DNA of 53,258 bases from Aquimarina megaterium XH134 (GCF_000520975.1 NZ_JACB01000019.1:1-53258); one strand, 5' to 3'. Shown: positions 16,520 through 25,590, numbered from the stretch's first letter. Numbers and translations are program-made. The notes: generated by a model from the sequence alone, not told the origin.

Positions 16520-16758
16520 TCTTCAGAGTATATATTAAACTTATTTACTTATAGACACTTATCCACTTAACGATTGCAGATTTTACTCATTGGTCTATTT
16601 TGACGTTTTTGGTTATATAATTAATATAAATTTAGAGTTCAAAACCATTTAGCTAATCACTATTGCATAAAGGTGATATGGGGTTTTTGAATTAAACCTA
16701 AATAAAAAGAGGAGAGTAAGTTTAACTAAAAAGATTTCCGATTACTCGGAAAATAAAT
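16520..16758 (+). promoter_or_regulatory. Upstream region of the hydrolase, copy 2 of the duplicated control segment
   Basis: Bases 16550-16599 repeat the 14570-14619 segment, and the following ATAAATTTAGA...TTTAGCTAAT and AAAAAGAG stretches also echo copy 1. The -7-like box is weaker here (AACGATTG against TACGTTTG), as expected of an activator-dependent promoter. Confidence 0.62.
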
Positions 16759-17553
16759 ATGAAAAAAATATTTAAAATCAGTTTAATAGTCATTGGTAGT
16801 ATAATCCTTGTTTTTATAGGACTTAAAATATATAACCACATCAACACACCAGAATGTATAGTCGAATTTCGTGGCGAAACTGTTCAGTTCGCGTCAAAAG
16901 ATAAGGTACAAATAACTGCCGATGTTTACAAGGTAAATAATACATCGACACCTTGGATTATTTTATACCATCAAGGTAGTTATAGTCGTGGAGAATATCA
17001 TCCAATTGCTTCAGAATTAAATACGTTAGGGTTTAATTGTATTGCTATAGACCAAAGGTCTGGTAATACAATTAATGGTATTGATAACCAGACTCGTATT
17101 GAAGCGAGTAAACTGGATAAAGGTACACGATATTATCATGCGTATCCAGATATGGAAGCTGGTTTACAATATGTTAAAGATAATTTTAACCCAAAAACAC
17201 TGTTGGTTTGGGGGAGCTCTTATTCTGCATCACTTGTCTTGATACTTGGTAAAGAATATCAAACTGAAATAGACGGTATAATAGCATTTTCACCACCGGC
17301 ATTGGAATATAAAGAGATACAAATAAATGAATATGCAAAAAGCGTAAAACTTCCAACTTTTATTGCGGCTTCAAGCTCGGAATATGAAGACGCTAAAACA
17401 ATTTATGATTTAATTCAGACCTCAAACAAAAAAATTTATGCACCAGAAACAGGAGGATTACATGGTTCAAAATCGCTTTGGAATTGTTCTGAAGGCAATC
17501 AAGATTATTGGAAAGAATTACAATCTTTTTTAAGTCAATTTAAAAAACCGTAA
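16759..17553 (+). CDS. Membrane-anchored alpha/beta hydrolase
   Basis: A 264-residue alpha/beta hydrolase with an N-terminal membrane helix or uncleaved signal (about 5-25). The oxyanion-side LYHQGSYSRGEYHPIA motif follows the first core strand. The nucleophile elbow is WGSSYSAS with Ser154, and a His in GGLHGSK near residue 235 can complete the triad. The shape recalls dienelactone-hydrolase-like or cephalosporin-hydrolase-like esterases; the substrate cannot be told. It lies 239 bp after the LytTR gene behind a duplicated upstream segment, so it is a probable target of that system. Confidence 0.8.
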   Translation: MKKIFKISLIVIGSIILVFIGLKIYNHINTPECIVEFRGETVQFASKDKVQITADVYKVNNTSTPWIILYHQGSYSRGEYHPIASELNTLGFNCIAIDQRSGNTINGIDNQTRIEASKLDKGTRYYHAYPDMEAGLQYVKDNFNPKTLLVWGSSYSASLVLILGKEYQTEIDGIIAFSPPALEYKEIQINEYAKSVKLPTFIAASSSEYEDAKTIYDLIQTSNKKIYAPETGGLHGSKSLWNCSEGNQDYWKELQSFLSQFKKP

Positions 17554-17594
17554 TTAATAAACCGAATAAAAACTTTCTTATTAAAACAAAAACA

Positions 17595-18219
17595 GTTGAT
17601 TTGAATTTAAATAACCCTTCTTCAATAGTAGGTTTTATAGCTAATGGACTTTTTTGGTCATTTACAACTTTAGTAGTAGCAAGCTGGAGAATGAAAATAA
17701 GAGGCGTCTCTTAGAAAGGTTTGGGGCTAAAAAAACCCGACAACTTGTGGAAAAACACTCGGTGTTTCTGTTATTATTTTCAAAGCAGTAATGGTCTCAA
17801 TAATTGTCTTTGAACTTATAAAAGATAATTTACCTATTTCCATTGCAGAAGATACTTCATCAGAAAGTGCAGTTTTTAAGTTTGGAGACCTAAAAGGGAA
17901 TTGGTCTCATTTTTTTCTTATTATTTTCTTCATTTGGGTTGAATCTATGTTGGAGAAATTATTAGATAGAGGGTTCTTAATGAACTGGATTGAAAAATTC
18001 TTTTCAATGACCTCTTATGCAACAGTGATTGCTTTAGTGTTACAGGCAGTCATTTTTGGGTTTATACACTCAAATGACCTGTCAGAAAGGTCAATAACAG
18101 TTGGATTAATTGGTTTAATTATGGGAATAGCATACGTGAAATTAGGACGTAATTTATGGCTTTTAATTATTGCTCATTGTATATTAAATAGTATGTCTAT
18201 GGTGGAGAGAGTGATGTAA
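17595..18219 (+). pseudogene. CPBP-family intramembrane protease, disrupted N-terminal half
   Basis: The intact 142-codon 3' part (from 17791) carries CPBP/CAAX protease motifs: LEKLLDRGFL (motif 1, normally EExxxRG, here EKxxxRG), FGFIHSN (motif 2) and AHCILNS (motif 3). Upstream, family-like sequence (SSIVGFIANGLFWSFTTLVVASW, then KGLGLKKPDNLWK) is interrupted by TAG at 17712. One extra A in the A-run at 17751-17755 shifts the frame; removing one base restores WKTLGVSVIIFKAVMVSIIV into the intact part. The gene is therefore probably inactive, unless the short C-terminal form is made from ATG 17791. Confidence 0.75.
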
Positions 18220-18238
18220 CAAAAAAATTAAAAATGCA

Positions 18239-18370
18239 TGCCAACAACGTGTATATTTAATTGCTATAGTTGGCTAAGACAATGGTTTTTCCCTACTTTT
18301 CACTATATTGTAAATACGGAAAAATAATCGTGTACTTGTACGCAACTAACCATACACGAACACGTTACCA
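18239..18370 (+). other. attC-like site 19 (132 bp)
   Basis: R'' TGCCAAC at 18239 matches the head GTTGGCA at 14417, 3.8 kb upstream; R' GTTACCA at 18364. Class of ~130 bp with GTGTATATTTAATTGC and CATACACGAACAC arms. Confidence 0.82.
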
Positions 18371-18389
18371 TACATTTGAAAAAAGCAAA

Positions 18390-18878
18390 ATGATACATCT
18401 GATAGTTGGAAATACAGGTTCTGGAAAAACGACATACTCAACGGAATTGAAAAGTAAAACAAACGGAATTATTTTTTCAATTGACAAGTGGAATAAGACG
18501 TTATTTCTTGCCGACAAAAAAAAGGATGACGGATTGGAATGGTTTTTAGAAAGAATTGATAGGGCAGAGCAAATGATAATGGAGTTGGTTCGACAATTAG
18601 AAAATTCAAAGACTGACTCTATTCTCGATTTAGGTTTGTCAAAATTTGAGCACAGAGAAAAATTTAGAAAATTTGCTGAGTCGAATGAATATGAACTAAA
18701 AATTCATTTTTTGGACATATCAAAAGAAACACGATGGAAAAGAGTAATGAAAAGGAACAATGAAAAAGGAGCTACTTACGAATTTGAAGTAACGAAAGAA
18801 AACTTTGATTTTATGGAAAATTGGTTTGAGAAACCGAGTGCAAAAGAGATTAATGGAGGAATAATTGTTGCTGAATAA
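18390..18878 (+). CDS. P-loop kinase-like ATPase (AAA_33 type)
   Basis: A 162-residue soluble protein beginning directly with a Walker A motif, GNTGSGKTT (residues 7-15), after one hydrophobic strand. SIDKW near residue 32 and ILDLG near 78 follow, and a lid-like region has paired Arg/Lys (ETRWKRVMKRNNEK). This is the layout of small nucleotide-dependent kinases of the AAA_33/zeta-toxin-like group; the substrate is unknown. Head GTTACCATAC and tail GTGTGGTAAC match at all but one position. Confidence 0.8.
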   Translation: MIHLIVGNTGSGKTTYSTELKSKTNGIIFSIDKWNKTLFLADKKKDDGLEWFLERIDRAEQMIMELVRQLENSKTDSILDLGLSKFEHREKFRKFAESNEYELKIHFLDISKETRWKRVMKRNNEKGATYEFEVTKENFDFMENWFEKPSAKEINGGIIVAE

Positions 18879-18885
18879 AAAGGTG

Positions 18886-19078
18886 TGGTAACAACATGTA
18901 TAAAACATAGCTAATAAATGCTAAACCAAAAGTTTCTGTTTATTTGCAAAGACCACCAAATTTAAAAATTTGGCTTTAGAATAAAAAAATTAAAACAAAA
19001 CATAAAAATTCGGTTCTGTGTTAATCCGAAAAGTTAGCATCATTTTACACACTACGTTTCATACACAAACCGTTACCT
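18886..19078 (+). other. attC-like site 20 (193 bp)
   Basis: R'' TGGTAAC at 18886 and R' GTTACCT at 19072. Long class with the CACCAAATTTAAAAATTTGGC hairpin split around 18952-18973 and the same downstream AAAATTCGGTT as site 17. Confidence 0.82.
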
Positions 19079-19084
19079 ATTATT

Positions 19085-20035
19085 ATGATAAAGCATAAAA
19101 AACAAAGTCTAGTTTTTATATTATTGTTCCTATCAACTTGGTGTTTTTCACAAATAGAGTTGAATAAAAAAGATTTTAAGCAACTTATAAAACTTAGTGA
19201 ATATTATGCTAAAAATTCAACTCTGCAAGATAAGTCTACAATAAAACACCTTGAAAAATTCAGGTCAGAAAAATTATCGAACATTATAGATTTACTAAAA
19301 GTTTTTTCTTTGAGGGATAATGGTTTTTTAGACAAAAGATATCTTTTTAAACCAAGCTATGATGATTTAGTAATATGGTATACACTTAGGGAAATTCGGC
19401 ATAATGCCGGAGCAATACAAAATGGAGAGAAGCAAAGTATTGAAATTATAAAAAGAGTCGTACAAGAACAAATAGATAAAAGATGGTTAATAGACAATTA
19501 TTACGCTGGAATAGGTAATCAAATATTGATGACTATAGTTCATGATAGCCCTAATTTGAGTAATCTCAACTTTGATTTAAGTGATCTTAACTTTGACTTA
19601 AACGATTATGGTCTAGAAACAGAATTTGAAAAATCTTCCTTCTTTCTTAATTTAGTAAATCCGTTTATTGTAATGTTTAATGTTTTAAGTTCACAAAAAG
19701 AATATACAAAACTACTTTCGGTAGCTAATAAAATGCCGATGTTTAACGGGAAAAAATATTTCTATTATCAAGAATTTAATTATTTGGATTTTGAATGGAA
19801 GACAATTGTCCGAAGCGAAAGTTATAAAAAAACACGTCTTTCCAATTTATATTTAGGAATTATTGAACACATGAAAGCGGAAAATAAAATTAATGGAGAA
19901 AAAAGTTCCCTGAAAATATATAGCAATTCAATTATGAGCAAACAGAAATATTTCAAATATCCATATTTATATATATCACGTGATCTAAAAGAACTGTATA
20001 AAACCAAGAAAACATATCTAAATAACAATAGGTAA
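19085..20035 (+). CDS. Secreted hypothetical protein
   Basis: A 316-residue exported protein with signal peptide MIKHKKQSLVFILLFLSTWCFSQ (cleavage near 23). The mature part is helical, with a curious near-duplication NLSNLNFDLSDLNFDLNDYG around residues 157-176. Family unknown. It starts 7 bp after R' and its stop overlaps R'' of the next site. Head GTTACCTATT and tail AATAGGTAAC are exact complements. Confidence 0.76.
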   Translation: MIKHKKQSLVFILLFLSTWCFSQIELNKKDFKQLIKLSEYYAKNSTLQDKSTIKHLEKFRSEKLSNIIDLLKVFSLRDNGFLDKRYLFKPSYDDLVIWYTLREIRHNAGAIQNGEKQSIEIIKRVVQEQIDKRWLIDNYYAGIGNQILMTIVHDSPNLSNLNFDLSDLNFDLNDYGLETEFEKSSFFLNLVNPFIVMFNVLSSQKEYTKLLSVANKMPMFNGKKYFYYQEFNYLDFEWKTIVRSESYKKTRLSNLYLGIIEHMKAENKINGEKSSLKIYSNSIMSKQKYFKYPYLYISRDLKELYKTKKTYLNNNR

Positions 20036-20098
20036 CATTATATTACAAAACATAGCAACCCTATGGGATGGCTACGACACATACATTAAACATTATAT
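20030..20098 (+). other. attC-like site 21 (69 bp, decayed R')
   Basis: R'' AGGTAAC at 20030. The R' position reads ATTATAT (20092), so the invariant GTT has become ATT. Confidence 0.72.
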
Positions 20099-20194
20099 GT
20101 AATTTGAGAAAATTAATTACTAAAAGTTGAAATCATTCTCCAAAATGGAAAAAGAATATGCATTTTTAAATAACTCATCTAAAATAAGTAAGTA

Positions 20195-20620
20195 ATGAAG
20201 AAAACAATTTTAATATTTCTGCTCATATTTTGTTTTCATTTGGATTCATTTAGCCAAGATAAGGACAAAATAGAAAAAGCAGCTCTGGACTACATTGAAG
20301 GTTTTTATGAAGGTGATACTACTAAAATTAAAAGGAGTGTTCATCCAGATTTATCTAAATTAGGATTTGGAAGTAAGAGAAAAGGTTCAAAAGTGCATAT
20401 TATGTCATATGAGAAAGCTATTGGTTTTGCTCGCGACGTAGCTAACGACCCACAATGGGCAGCGCCAAAGGATGCAGTTAAAACTATTGAAATTATGGAT
20501 GCACAAGATAAAATTGCTTGTGTAAAATTGACGTTATATTGGGGGATTGATTACTTACTTATGGCAAAGCATGATGATAAATGGATGATTACTAAAGTTT
20601 TATGGCAATCTCTGGATTAA
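20195..20620 (+). CDS. Secreted NTF2-like (putative lumazine-binding type) protein
   Basis: A 141-residue exported protein: signal peptide MKKTILIFLLIFCFHLDSFSQ, then one NTF2-like domain of the Lumazine_bd_2 type. The domain shows the helix AALDYIEGFYEGDTTKIKRSVHPDLSKLGF, the YEKAIGFARD helix, and strands IEIMDAQDKIACVKLTLYW, YLLMAKHDDKWMITKVLWQ. Members are mostly uncharacterised small periplasmic proteins. About 95 bp of AT-rich DNA separate it from site 21. Confidence 0.85.
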   Translation: MKKTILIFLLIFCFHLDSFSQDKDKIEKAALDYIEGFYEGDTTKIKRSVHPDLSKLGFGSKRKGSKVHIMSYEKAIGFARDVANDPQWAAPKDAVKTIEIMDAQDKIACVKLTLYWGIDYLLMAKHDDKWMITKVLWQSLD

Positions 20621-20660
20621 TAAAGCAATTATTATAATTTCCCATCAATAAGAAAACTAC

Positions 20661-20788
20661 ATACAACAATGTGTATAATTCATTGCGCTGATTTTCCTAA
20701 GCGGAAAATCACTGCTGCTGAATAAATGGTTTGCTCCTTTTATCTATTTTTAGTTCCACGCAACAAACCATACACGAACACGTAGTAT
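20661..20788 (+). other. attC-like site 22 (128 bp, decayed R')
   Basis: R'' ATACAAC at 20661; R' position reads GTAGTAT (20782) in place of GTTRRRY. ~130-bp class. Confidence 0.75.
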
Positions 20789-20887
20789 GTAATTAAAACA
20801 AAAATTATTCTGAATAGAATTGTTTTCAAAGTGTAACATTTCCCAATGATAAGTTGTCTTTAATCAGAACAGTCAAAATCTTTGTCG

Positions 20888-21892
20888 ATGATGAAACAAC
20901 TTCTTTTTATTTTTTTACTTTTCAATACTTATTTCTCTTTAGGTCAAAAAAAGGAAAATTGGGATAATGAAAAAATCCAAAGAGTAATTGAATACGCTAA
21001 AGAAATTGGAACTTATGCTCTAGTAATACAGACTGATGGACAGATAATAGTTTCAGAAGGTAATATTGATAAAGTAAGCAGAGTTCATTCAATTAGAAAG
21101 GCAATAATTGGAGCATTAGTATTTCAAAACCTAGATACGATTAATCTAAATGCTACTCTTAAGGATATGGAAATTCAGGATTTTCCTATTTCATTAACCG
21201 AATTACAAAGACAAACCAAGGTCCTACATCTATTAAAAAGTACTTCTGGCATTAATCATCCAACTGGTTCTCAAATTGGTAAAATGCAAGAAGACAGAGA
21301 TTTATTACTTGGTAATGAACCAAACATACCAGGAACCAAATGGGCATACAATAATTGGGATTATAATGTACTTACAACTATACTTGAGGAGCAAACAGGA
21401 AAAAGCACATTAGATTTATTTGAAAAAGGGATTGCAGTACCACTTGAGATTAATGATTTTGAGGTAATCTATCGTAGTGACACAACATTGTCAAAACACG
21501 CTAAAGCAGGATTTAGATTATCAACAAGAGATATGGCAAAATTTGGTCAACTTTTTTTGAATAAAGGAAAATGGAAAGAGAAACAGCTAATTCCAATAGA
21601 ATGGATTGAAAAGATAACAACTGATTTTACTGTTACCACCAATCAAAGTAATGAACGTTATGGACATGGATATCTCTGGTGGATTCATGATAAAAGCTAT
21701 GCAGAAGGGTTACTTCCTGAGGGAAGCTTTGTTGCTACAGGAGCTTGGGGGCAAAGAATTCTTGTAATACCGGAATGGAATACAGTAATTGCTCACAAAG
21801 TTATGACTGATATACCCTCTAAACAGCGAAAACGAGTTACCAGAAAAGAATTTGAACAATTAATTATTCTAATATCAAAGTCAAAAACTTAA
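20888..21892 (+). CDS. Exported serine hydrolase of the beta-lactamase (class C/PBP-like) family
   Basis: A 334-residue exported protein. The signal peptide is MMKQLLFIFLLFNTYFSLGQ. The catalytic S-x-x-K motif is VHSIRKAI (Ser68/Lys71), followed by KVLHLLKSTSGIN, and YNNWDYNVLTTILEE stands at the usual Y-x-N position. The third motif reads ATGAWGQ, typical of esterase/peptidase-like members rather than true AmpC (KTG). The likely substrate is a peptide or ester; resistance to beta-lactams should not be assumed. ATG 20888 and 20891 are equally possible starts. Confidence 0.87.
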   Translation: MMKQLLFIFLLFNTYFSLGQKKENWDNEKIQRVIEYAKEIGTYALVIQTDGQIIVSEGNIDKVSRVHSIRKAIIGALVFQNLDTINLNATLKDMEIQDFPISLTELQRQTKVLHLLKSTSGINHPTGSQIGKMQEDRDLLLGNEPNIPGTKWAYNNWDYNVLTTILEEQTGKSTLDLFEKGIAVPLEINDFEVIYRSDTTLSKHAKAGFRLSTRDMAKFGQLFLNKGKWKEKQLIPIEWIEKITTDFTVTTNQSNERYGHGYLWWIHDKSYAEGLLPEGSFVATGAWGQRILVIPEWNTVIAHKVMTDIPSKQRKRVTRKEFEQLIILISKSKT

Positions 21893-21896
21893 CTAC

Positions 21897-22031
21897 ATAC
21901 AACAACGTGTATAGTTAATTGCTTTGATTAGTGATTATTTGGAAAATTGCTACAGAATTTTCTAGGGTTCGTATTTGTTTACTAAATTAGTTGCTTAACC
22001 ACATAACTAACCATACACAAACACGTTACCA
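21897..22031 (+). other. attC-like site 23 (135 bp)
   Basis: R'' ATACAAC at 21897 and R' GTTACCA at 22025. ~130-bp class. Confidence 0.82.
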
Positions 22032-22040
22032 TACATACGA

Positions 22041-22775
22041 ATGAACATTTTCGGATTTAACAAAAAACAGGAATATTCAGCAAAGGATATTTTAAAACAG
22101 CTTGACAAGTGTGCTGAGAATTACACCTTTCCAATGCTTGACAATGGATATGTTCATCCTGTTCATTCTAAACTGAGTGCATATCGAGATGGTAAACGTT
22201 GGGCTTTAATAATTGAGGTTATCGGATTTAATTATCGTGGTGGCGGACACAATGGAATTAGTAACTGTTTGCACATATTTGGAAACTGTATTGAAACAAA
22301 ACCAGGTACTGATAACGCCAATTTTCTTTACTTAACCGATGATAGTTCGGACTTTCCAACTTTCGATGAGGAATATGAAGAGAGCTTAAACCCAAAATCA
22401 AATACTATGATATTGCGAGATAAAGAAATCGCTATTAATCATAATCGAGAATTTTATATCAATAAAGGAATTGAATTAGAAGAAGACCATAAGATTTTTG
22501 TTTGGGAATTTTTGAGAGGTTTGGAACCTGAATACAATAGAGAGTTTGAGGCAACTGAAAAAGAAATTCGAGAACGAATCCCAATGGACTTACCAAAGAT
22601 TATGGAATTAACGGAATGGAATCATCCTGACTGTGCTGATTCTGAACTTCCGAGCAAAAACAAAACTTTTAAGCAAATAGCAAAAGTTTTGGAGACTGGA
22701 CAAATAGAATTATACAAACCAACTGAAAAGCCAAATAATCATTGGAAAAATTGGCCTGATGGAGGTACTTTATAA
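22041..22775 (+). CDS. DUF7003-like soluble protein
   Basis: A 244-residue acidic soluble protein. The first half (YTFPMLDNGYVHPVHSKLSAYRDGKRWALIIEVIGFNYRGGG) strongly recalls proteins annotated DUF7003, a family without known function often found in accessory regions; the name is from memory. The rest is acidic and helical, with a Trp/His-rich WNHPDCAD segment near residue 195. No signal peptide. Head GTTACCATAC and tail GTATGGTAAC are exact complements. Confidence 0.74.
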   Translation: MNIFGFNKKQEYSAKDILKQLDKCAENYTFPMLDNGYVHPVHSKLSAYRDGKRWALIIEVIGFNYRGGGHNGISNCLHIFGNCIETKPGTDNANFLYLTDDSSDFPTFDEEYEESLNPKSNTMILRDKEIAINHNREFYINKGIELEEDHKIFVWEFLRGLEPEYNREFEATEKEIRERIPMDLPKIMELTEWNHPDCADSELPSKNKTFKQIAKVLETGQIELYKPTEKPNNHWKNWPDGGTL

Positions 22776-22790
22776 ACAATAAAAAACGTA

Positions 22791-22856
22791 TGGTAACAAG
22801 GTGTATAAAATCATAGTGGCTAAAAGCCACAACGATTCATACACGCAACGTTGTGC
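22791..22856 (+). other. attC-like site 24 (66 bp)
   Basis: R'' TGGTAAC at 22791 and R' GTTGTGC at 22850. Short class with a perfect AGTGGCTAAAAGCCAC loop. Confidence 0.86.
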
Positions 22857-22877
22857 TTAATATAATTGAATCCTAAA

Positions 22878-23477
22878 ATGGAAAATCTAAAAGGTACTTG
22901 GTTAATGATAAAAACAGGAGACGATTACTGTCCTCCTGAATTTATTGAATTTAAAAATGACCAGATTCTTCATTTTGAACTGGAGGAAACAAATAGGAAC
23001 CCGTTATCAAAAAAAGTTACTAGTTGGAGTGAAAAAATTTCTGAATCTAAGTATAAAATTGTAAATGAGGATCGGATCAGAATATATAGAATGGGAAAAA
23101 CTCATACTGTTATTTGCGAAACGGAATCTAGGATTGTGGATACTGAATTTGCAACAGATTACGAAAGAATCCTTCCAACCAAAACGGAATTGACCGCTAA
23201 GAAAATTCAAGAACTCGAATTTAAAGCAGAGTGGAATAATGAAAAAATCCCAATCACTTTTAATAAGGAACTGGACAGTCCTGCAATAAAAGAAATTAAT
23301 AAAAAACTGAATAGAGAGGGACAGAAATTAATTTTAGAAAGTTTACAAGGAACATTTTTCGTTTCGATTTATAATAACGGAGAAAGAAGAACACTTATAG
23401 GGATTAAGGAAATTGACGATGAAAAAGCAATTCTTTTTGGTTTTCCAGAAACGCCTTATGAAATAATCGCTAAATAA
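22878..23477 (+). CDS. Hypothetical protein, lipocalin-like N-terminal half
   Basis: A 199-residue soluble protein. The opening MENLKGTWLMIKTGDD and the following eight or so short strands look like a lipocalin-type barrel (residues ~4-95); the second half is another beta-rich part ending FFVSIYNNGERRTLIGIKEID. No signal peptide and no catalytic motif. Family not identified. ATG 22878 is preferred over TTG 22866. Head GTTGTGCTTA and tail TAAACACAAC differ at one base. Confidence 0.7.
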   Translation: MENLKGTWLMIKTGDDYCPPEFIEFKNDQILHFELEETNRNPLSKKVTSWSEKISESKYKIVNEDRIRIYRMGKTHTVICETESRIVDTEFATDYERILPTKTELTAKKIQELEFKAEWNNEKIPITFNKELDSPAIKEINKKLNREGQKLILESLQGTFFVSIYNNGERRTLIGIKEIDDEKAILFGFPETPYEIIAK

Positions 23478-23483
23478 AACTAA

Positions 23484-23652
23484 ACACAACACGATATATG
23501 TGATCATAGCAGATAAGTCATGAATCGAATGGTTGTTGTATTTTGGTAAGGCGCAAAGATTTTATGATGAGAAAGTTATAAAATCAGCGCAGAAAAAATC
23601 GATGGCTCAGGAACATTTTACACAGCTACGACACATATATTAAACGTTGTGC
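23484..23652 (+). other. attC-like site 25 (169 bp)
   Basis: R'' ACACAAC at 23484 and R' GTTGTGC at 23646. Member of the 171-bp class, with a diverged middle. Confidence 0.83.
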
Positions 23653-23682
23653 AATATATCTGAACATCACGCTAAAATTGAA

Positions 23683-24450
23683 ATGAAAGTCAAAATATTA
23701 AGTTTTCTACTTTTAATTATCCTATTAGCTTCTTGCGATAAATATTCTCGTGAAAAGTACCCTCAATTCGTTTCAAAAACTGAAAGTTATAAATATATAA
23801 ATAGTTGCTATTCTGCTGAATTTGAAAATTTAGATAAAATTCCACCCGAAATTCGGAATAGAATAAGCAACTTTTTAAAAGCCAGATTAGGAAAAGACAA
23901 CTTTCAACAACTGGAATTTGATAATGGTTATGTACTATCAGACAAACCAATAGAAATTGAAAGAACCGAAAATGAAAGTTCCTTTTTAGCACTTCTCGGT
24001 CAAAACAAAGAAAAAACCGATTGCGACACAATTTTAGATTTTCCAATATATTCAGTTGTTTATCAATTAAAAATACCCAAAATCGGAATTGAAAAAGTTG
24101 GACTGAATTTAATGCTTGACAAAAATGGAAAACTGATTAAGGACATTGATTTCCCAAAGGCTGAATTTGCTGATAGAATAATATTAATTGACTCTGTACA
24201 TTCGGAATTAATTCGTAGAAAGATTTCATACAAAAAACTGAATATTGACTTGTGGTTTGACAAAAGAACAGAATCGTTTGTTTGGTCAACTAGCACATTA
24301 ATTCGGGAAGGAAGTATAATGGGACCAAGTTGTTTTCCAGAAGTGAGTTACCATTTTAAAATGAATGCAAATAATGGAGAAATTACAGAATTTGACAATA
24401 GACAACCGAATGATTATTTCTTTGGAGCTGACAACCATTATGTTGAATAA
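23683..24450 (+). CDS. Hypothetical lipoprotein
   Basis: A 255-residue lipoprotein: MKVKILSFLLLIILLASC gives a lipobox LASC with Cys18, so it is exported and lipidated. The mature part is beta-rich with a cystatin/NTF2-like feel (SVVYQLKIPKIGIEKVGLNLMLDKNGKLIKD) and a C-terminal VSYHFKMNANNGEITEFDN strand pair. No family is recognised. ATG 23683 gives the signal peptide; an upstream TTG in R' would not. Head GTTGTGCAA and tail TTGCACAAC match. Confidence 0.8.
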   Translation: MKVKILSFLLLIILLASCDKYSREKYPQFVSKTESYKYINSCYSAEFENLDKIPPEIRNRISNFLKARLGKDNFQQLEFDNGYVLSDKPIEIERTENESSFLALLGQNKEKTDCDTILDFPIYSVVYQLKIPKIGIEKVGLNLMLDKNGKLIKDIDFPKAEFADRIILIDSVHSELIRRKISYKKLNIDLWFDKRTESFVWSTSTLIREGSIMGPSCFPEVSYHFKMNANNGEITEFDNRQPNDYFFGADNHYVE

Positions 24451-24459
24451 AAATACGTT

Positions 24460-24590
24460 GCACAACAATATGTATAATTCATTGCTAGCTAAAGCCTACT
24501 TACGAAAGTCCTCGCGGACTTTCTATTCGTGGTTTATTTGCTAACTTTATTGCTTAAACTACCCAACTAATCTTATACAAAACATTATGT
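24460..24590 (+). other. attC-like site 26 (131 bp, decayed R')
   Basis: R'' GCACAAC at 24460; R' position reads ATTATGT (24584), GTT having become ATT. ~130-bp class with AAAGTCCTCGCGGACTTT inner stem. Confidence 0.78.
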
Positions 24591-24605
24591 AATATTAATG
24601 ATCAT

Positions 24606-25544
24606 ATGAAAAACATTCACAAAATCTTTATTATTTGTTTTATTATAATTTCAGCTTGTAAGAACAATAGTAAAGACCAGAAAAACATAATTCAGGATAA
24701 TAGCAATAAATCAGGAAGCGTTATAATAGATGGCTCTACCTTAAATTATTCTATTAAAGGAAAAGGATCTCCTTTTCTATTAATTGGGTCTGACCCTGAA
24801 TATTTTTCAAAAGACTTTCTAGACAATTTTCGATTATATTCTATAGAAATGAGATTTAATGCGAAGGAATACAACCCAATTGATCTTGCAAACTACGATA
24901 TTGATAGCCTATTTAAAGATATAGACACAATAAGGGCAGTACTGGGACTTGAAAAATTTATAATTGGAGGTCATTCAATATTAGGAGCAGTAGCCCACAA
25001 ATATGCTAAAAAACATCCTGAATACGTTTCTCATGTTGTAATGATGGCAACTCCTCGAACGTGGGGGACATCTGAATATAAAGACTCTGTGAATGTATAT
25101 TGGGAAAATGCACCCGAAAAAAGAAAGTTACTGTATAATGAAAAACAAAAGCAATTAGAAAAGGAAAAAAGTGATACCTTAAATCGTCGTAAAGCCTTTA
25201 TTAAAAGCTTAGTAGCTTCTGGTCCAAAAAGATGGTATGACGAAAATTTAGACGCCACACAATTTTTTGAAAGAGTAAACTATAATTTAGACTTTTTATA
25301 TCATCTATTTGGTAAAGTAATGCCAAAATACGATCTATGTTTACCAGAAGAAAAATTAGATATTCCTGTTTTTGCAGCTGTTGGAAAAAGTGATTACATC
25401 GCTCCTCCTACACTTTGGAATCTAAATTGTAAAGAATCAACTCTTCTAACAATTTCCTTATTTGAGAAAAGCGGGCATACTCCTCAATACGAACAAAGCG
25501 CACTTTTCAATGAAAGGCTAGTTGATTGGATTCAAGAAAATTAA
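24606..25544 (+). CDS. Alpha/beta hydrolase lipoprotein
   Basis: A 312-residue lipoprotein with signal and lipobox IISAC (Cys18), then a full alpha/beta-hydrolase fold. The first core strand is SPFLLIGSDPEYF, the nucleophile elbow is GGHSILG with Ser124, an acid candidate is in AAVGKSDYIAPP, and the catalytic His is in SGHTPQYEQ. This is the general hydrolase_1 (prolyl-iminopeptidase/haloperoxidase-like) layout; the substrate is unknown. It is exported, unlike most of that family. Confidence 0.86.
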   Translation: MKNIHKIFIICFIIISACKNNSKDQKNIIQDNSNKSGSVIIDGSTLNYSIKGKGSPFLLIGSDPEYFSKDFLDNFRLYSIEMRFNAKEYNPIDLANYDIDSLFKDIDTIRAVLGLEKFIIGGHSILGAVAHKYAKKHPEYVSHVVMMATPRTWGTSEYKDSVNVYWENAPEKRKLLYNEKQKQLEKEKSDTLNRRKAFIKSLVASGPKRWYDENLDATQFFERVNYNLDFLYHLFGKVMPKYDLCLPEEKLDIPVFAAVGKSDYIAPPTLWNLNCKESTLLTISLFEKSGHTPQYEQSALFNERLVDWIQEN

Positions 25545-25551
25545 AAATGTT

Positions 25552-25590
25552 ACATAGCAACCATAGCAACGTGTAAAAATAATTTGTCTG
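25552..25590 (+). other. Half attC (site 27), left arm only
   Basis: ACATAGCAAC followed by CATAGCAACGTGTAAAAATAATT looks like the left arm of a ~130-bp site, but no R' partner follows. The junction between the hydrolase cassette and the AsnC unit has lost its right arm. Confidence 0.5.

Noticed and set aside
20888..21892. Antibiotic-resistance beta-lactamase cassette
   Set aside because: The SxxK site is present, but the third motif is ATG rather than KTG and the sequence looks like esterase/peptidase members, so a resistance role is not supported.
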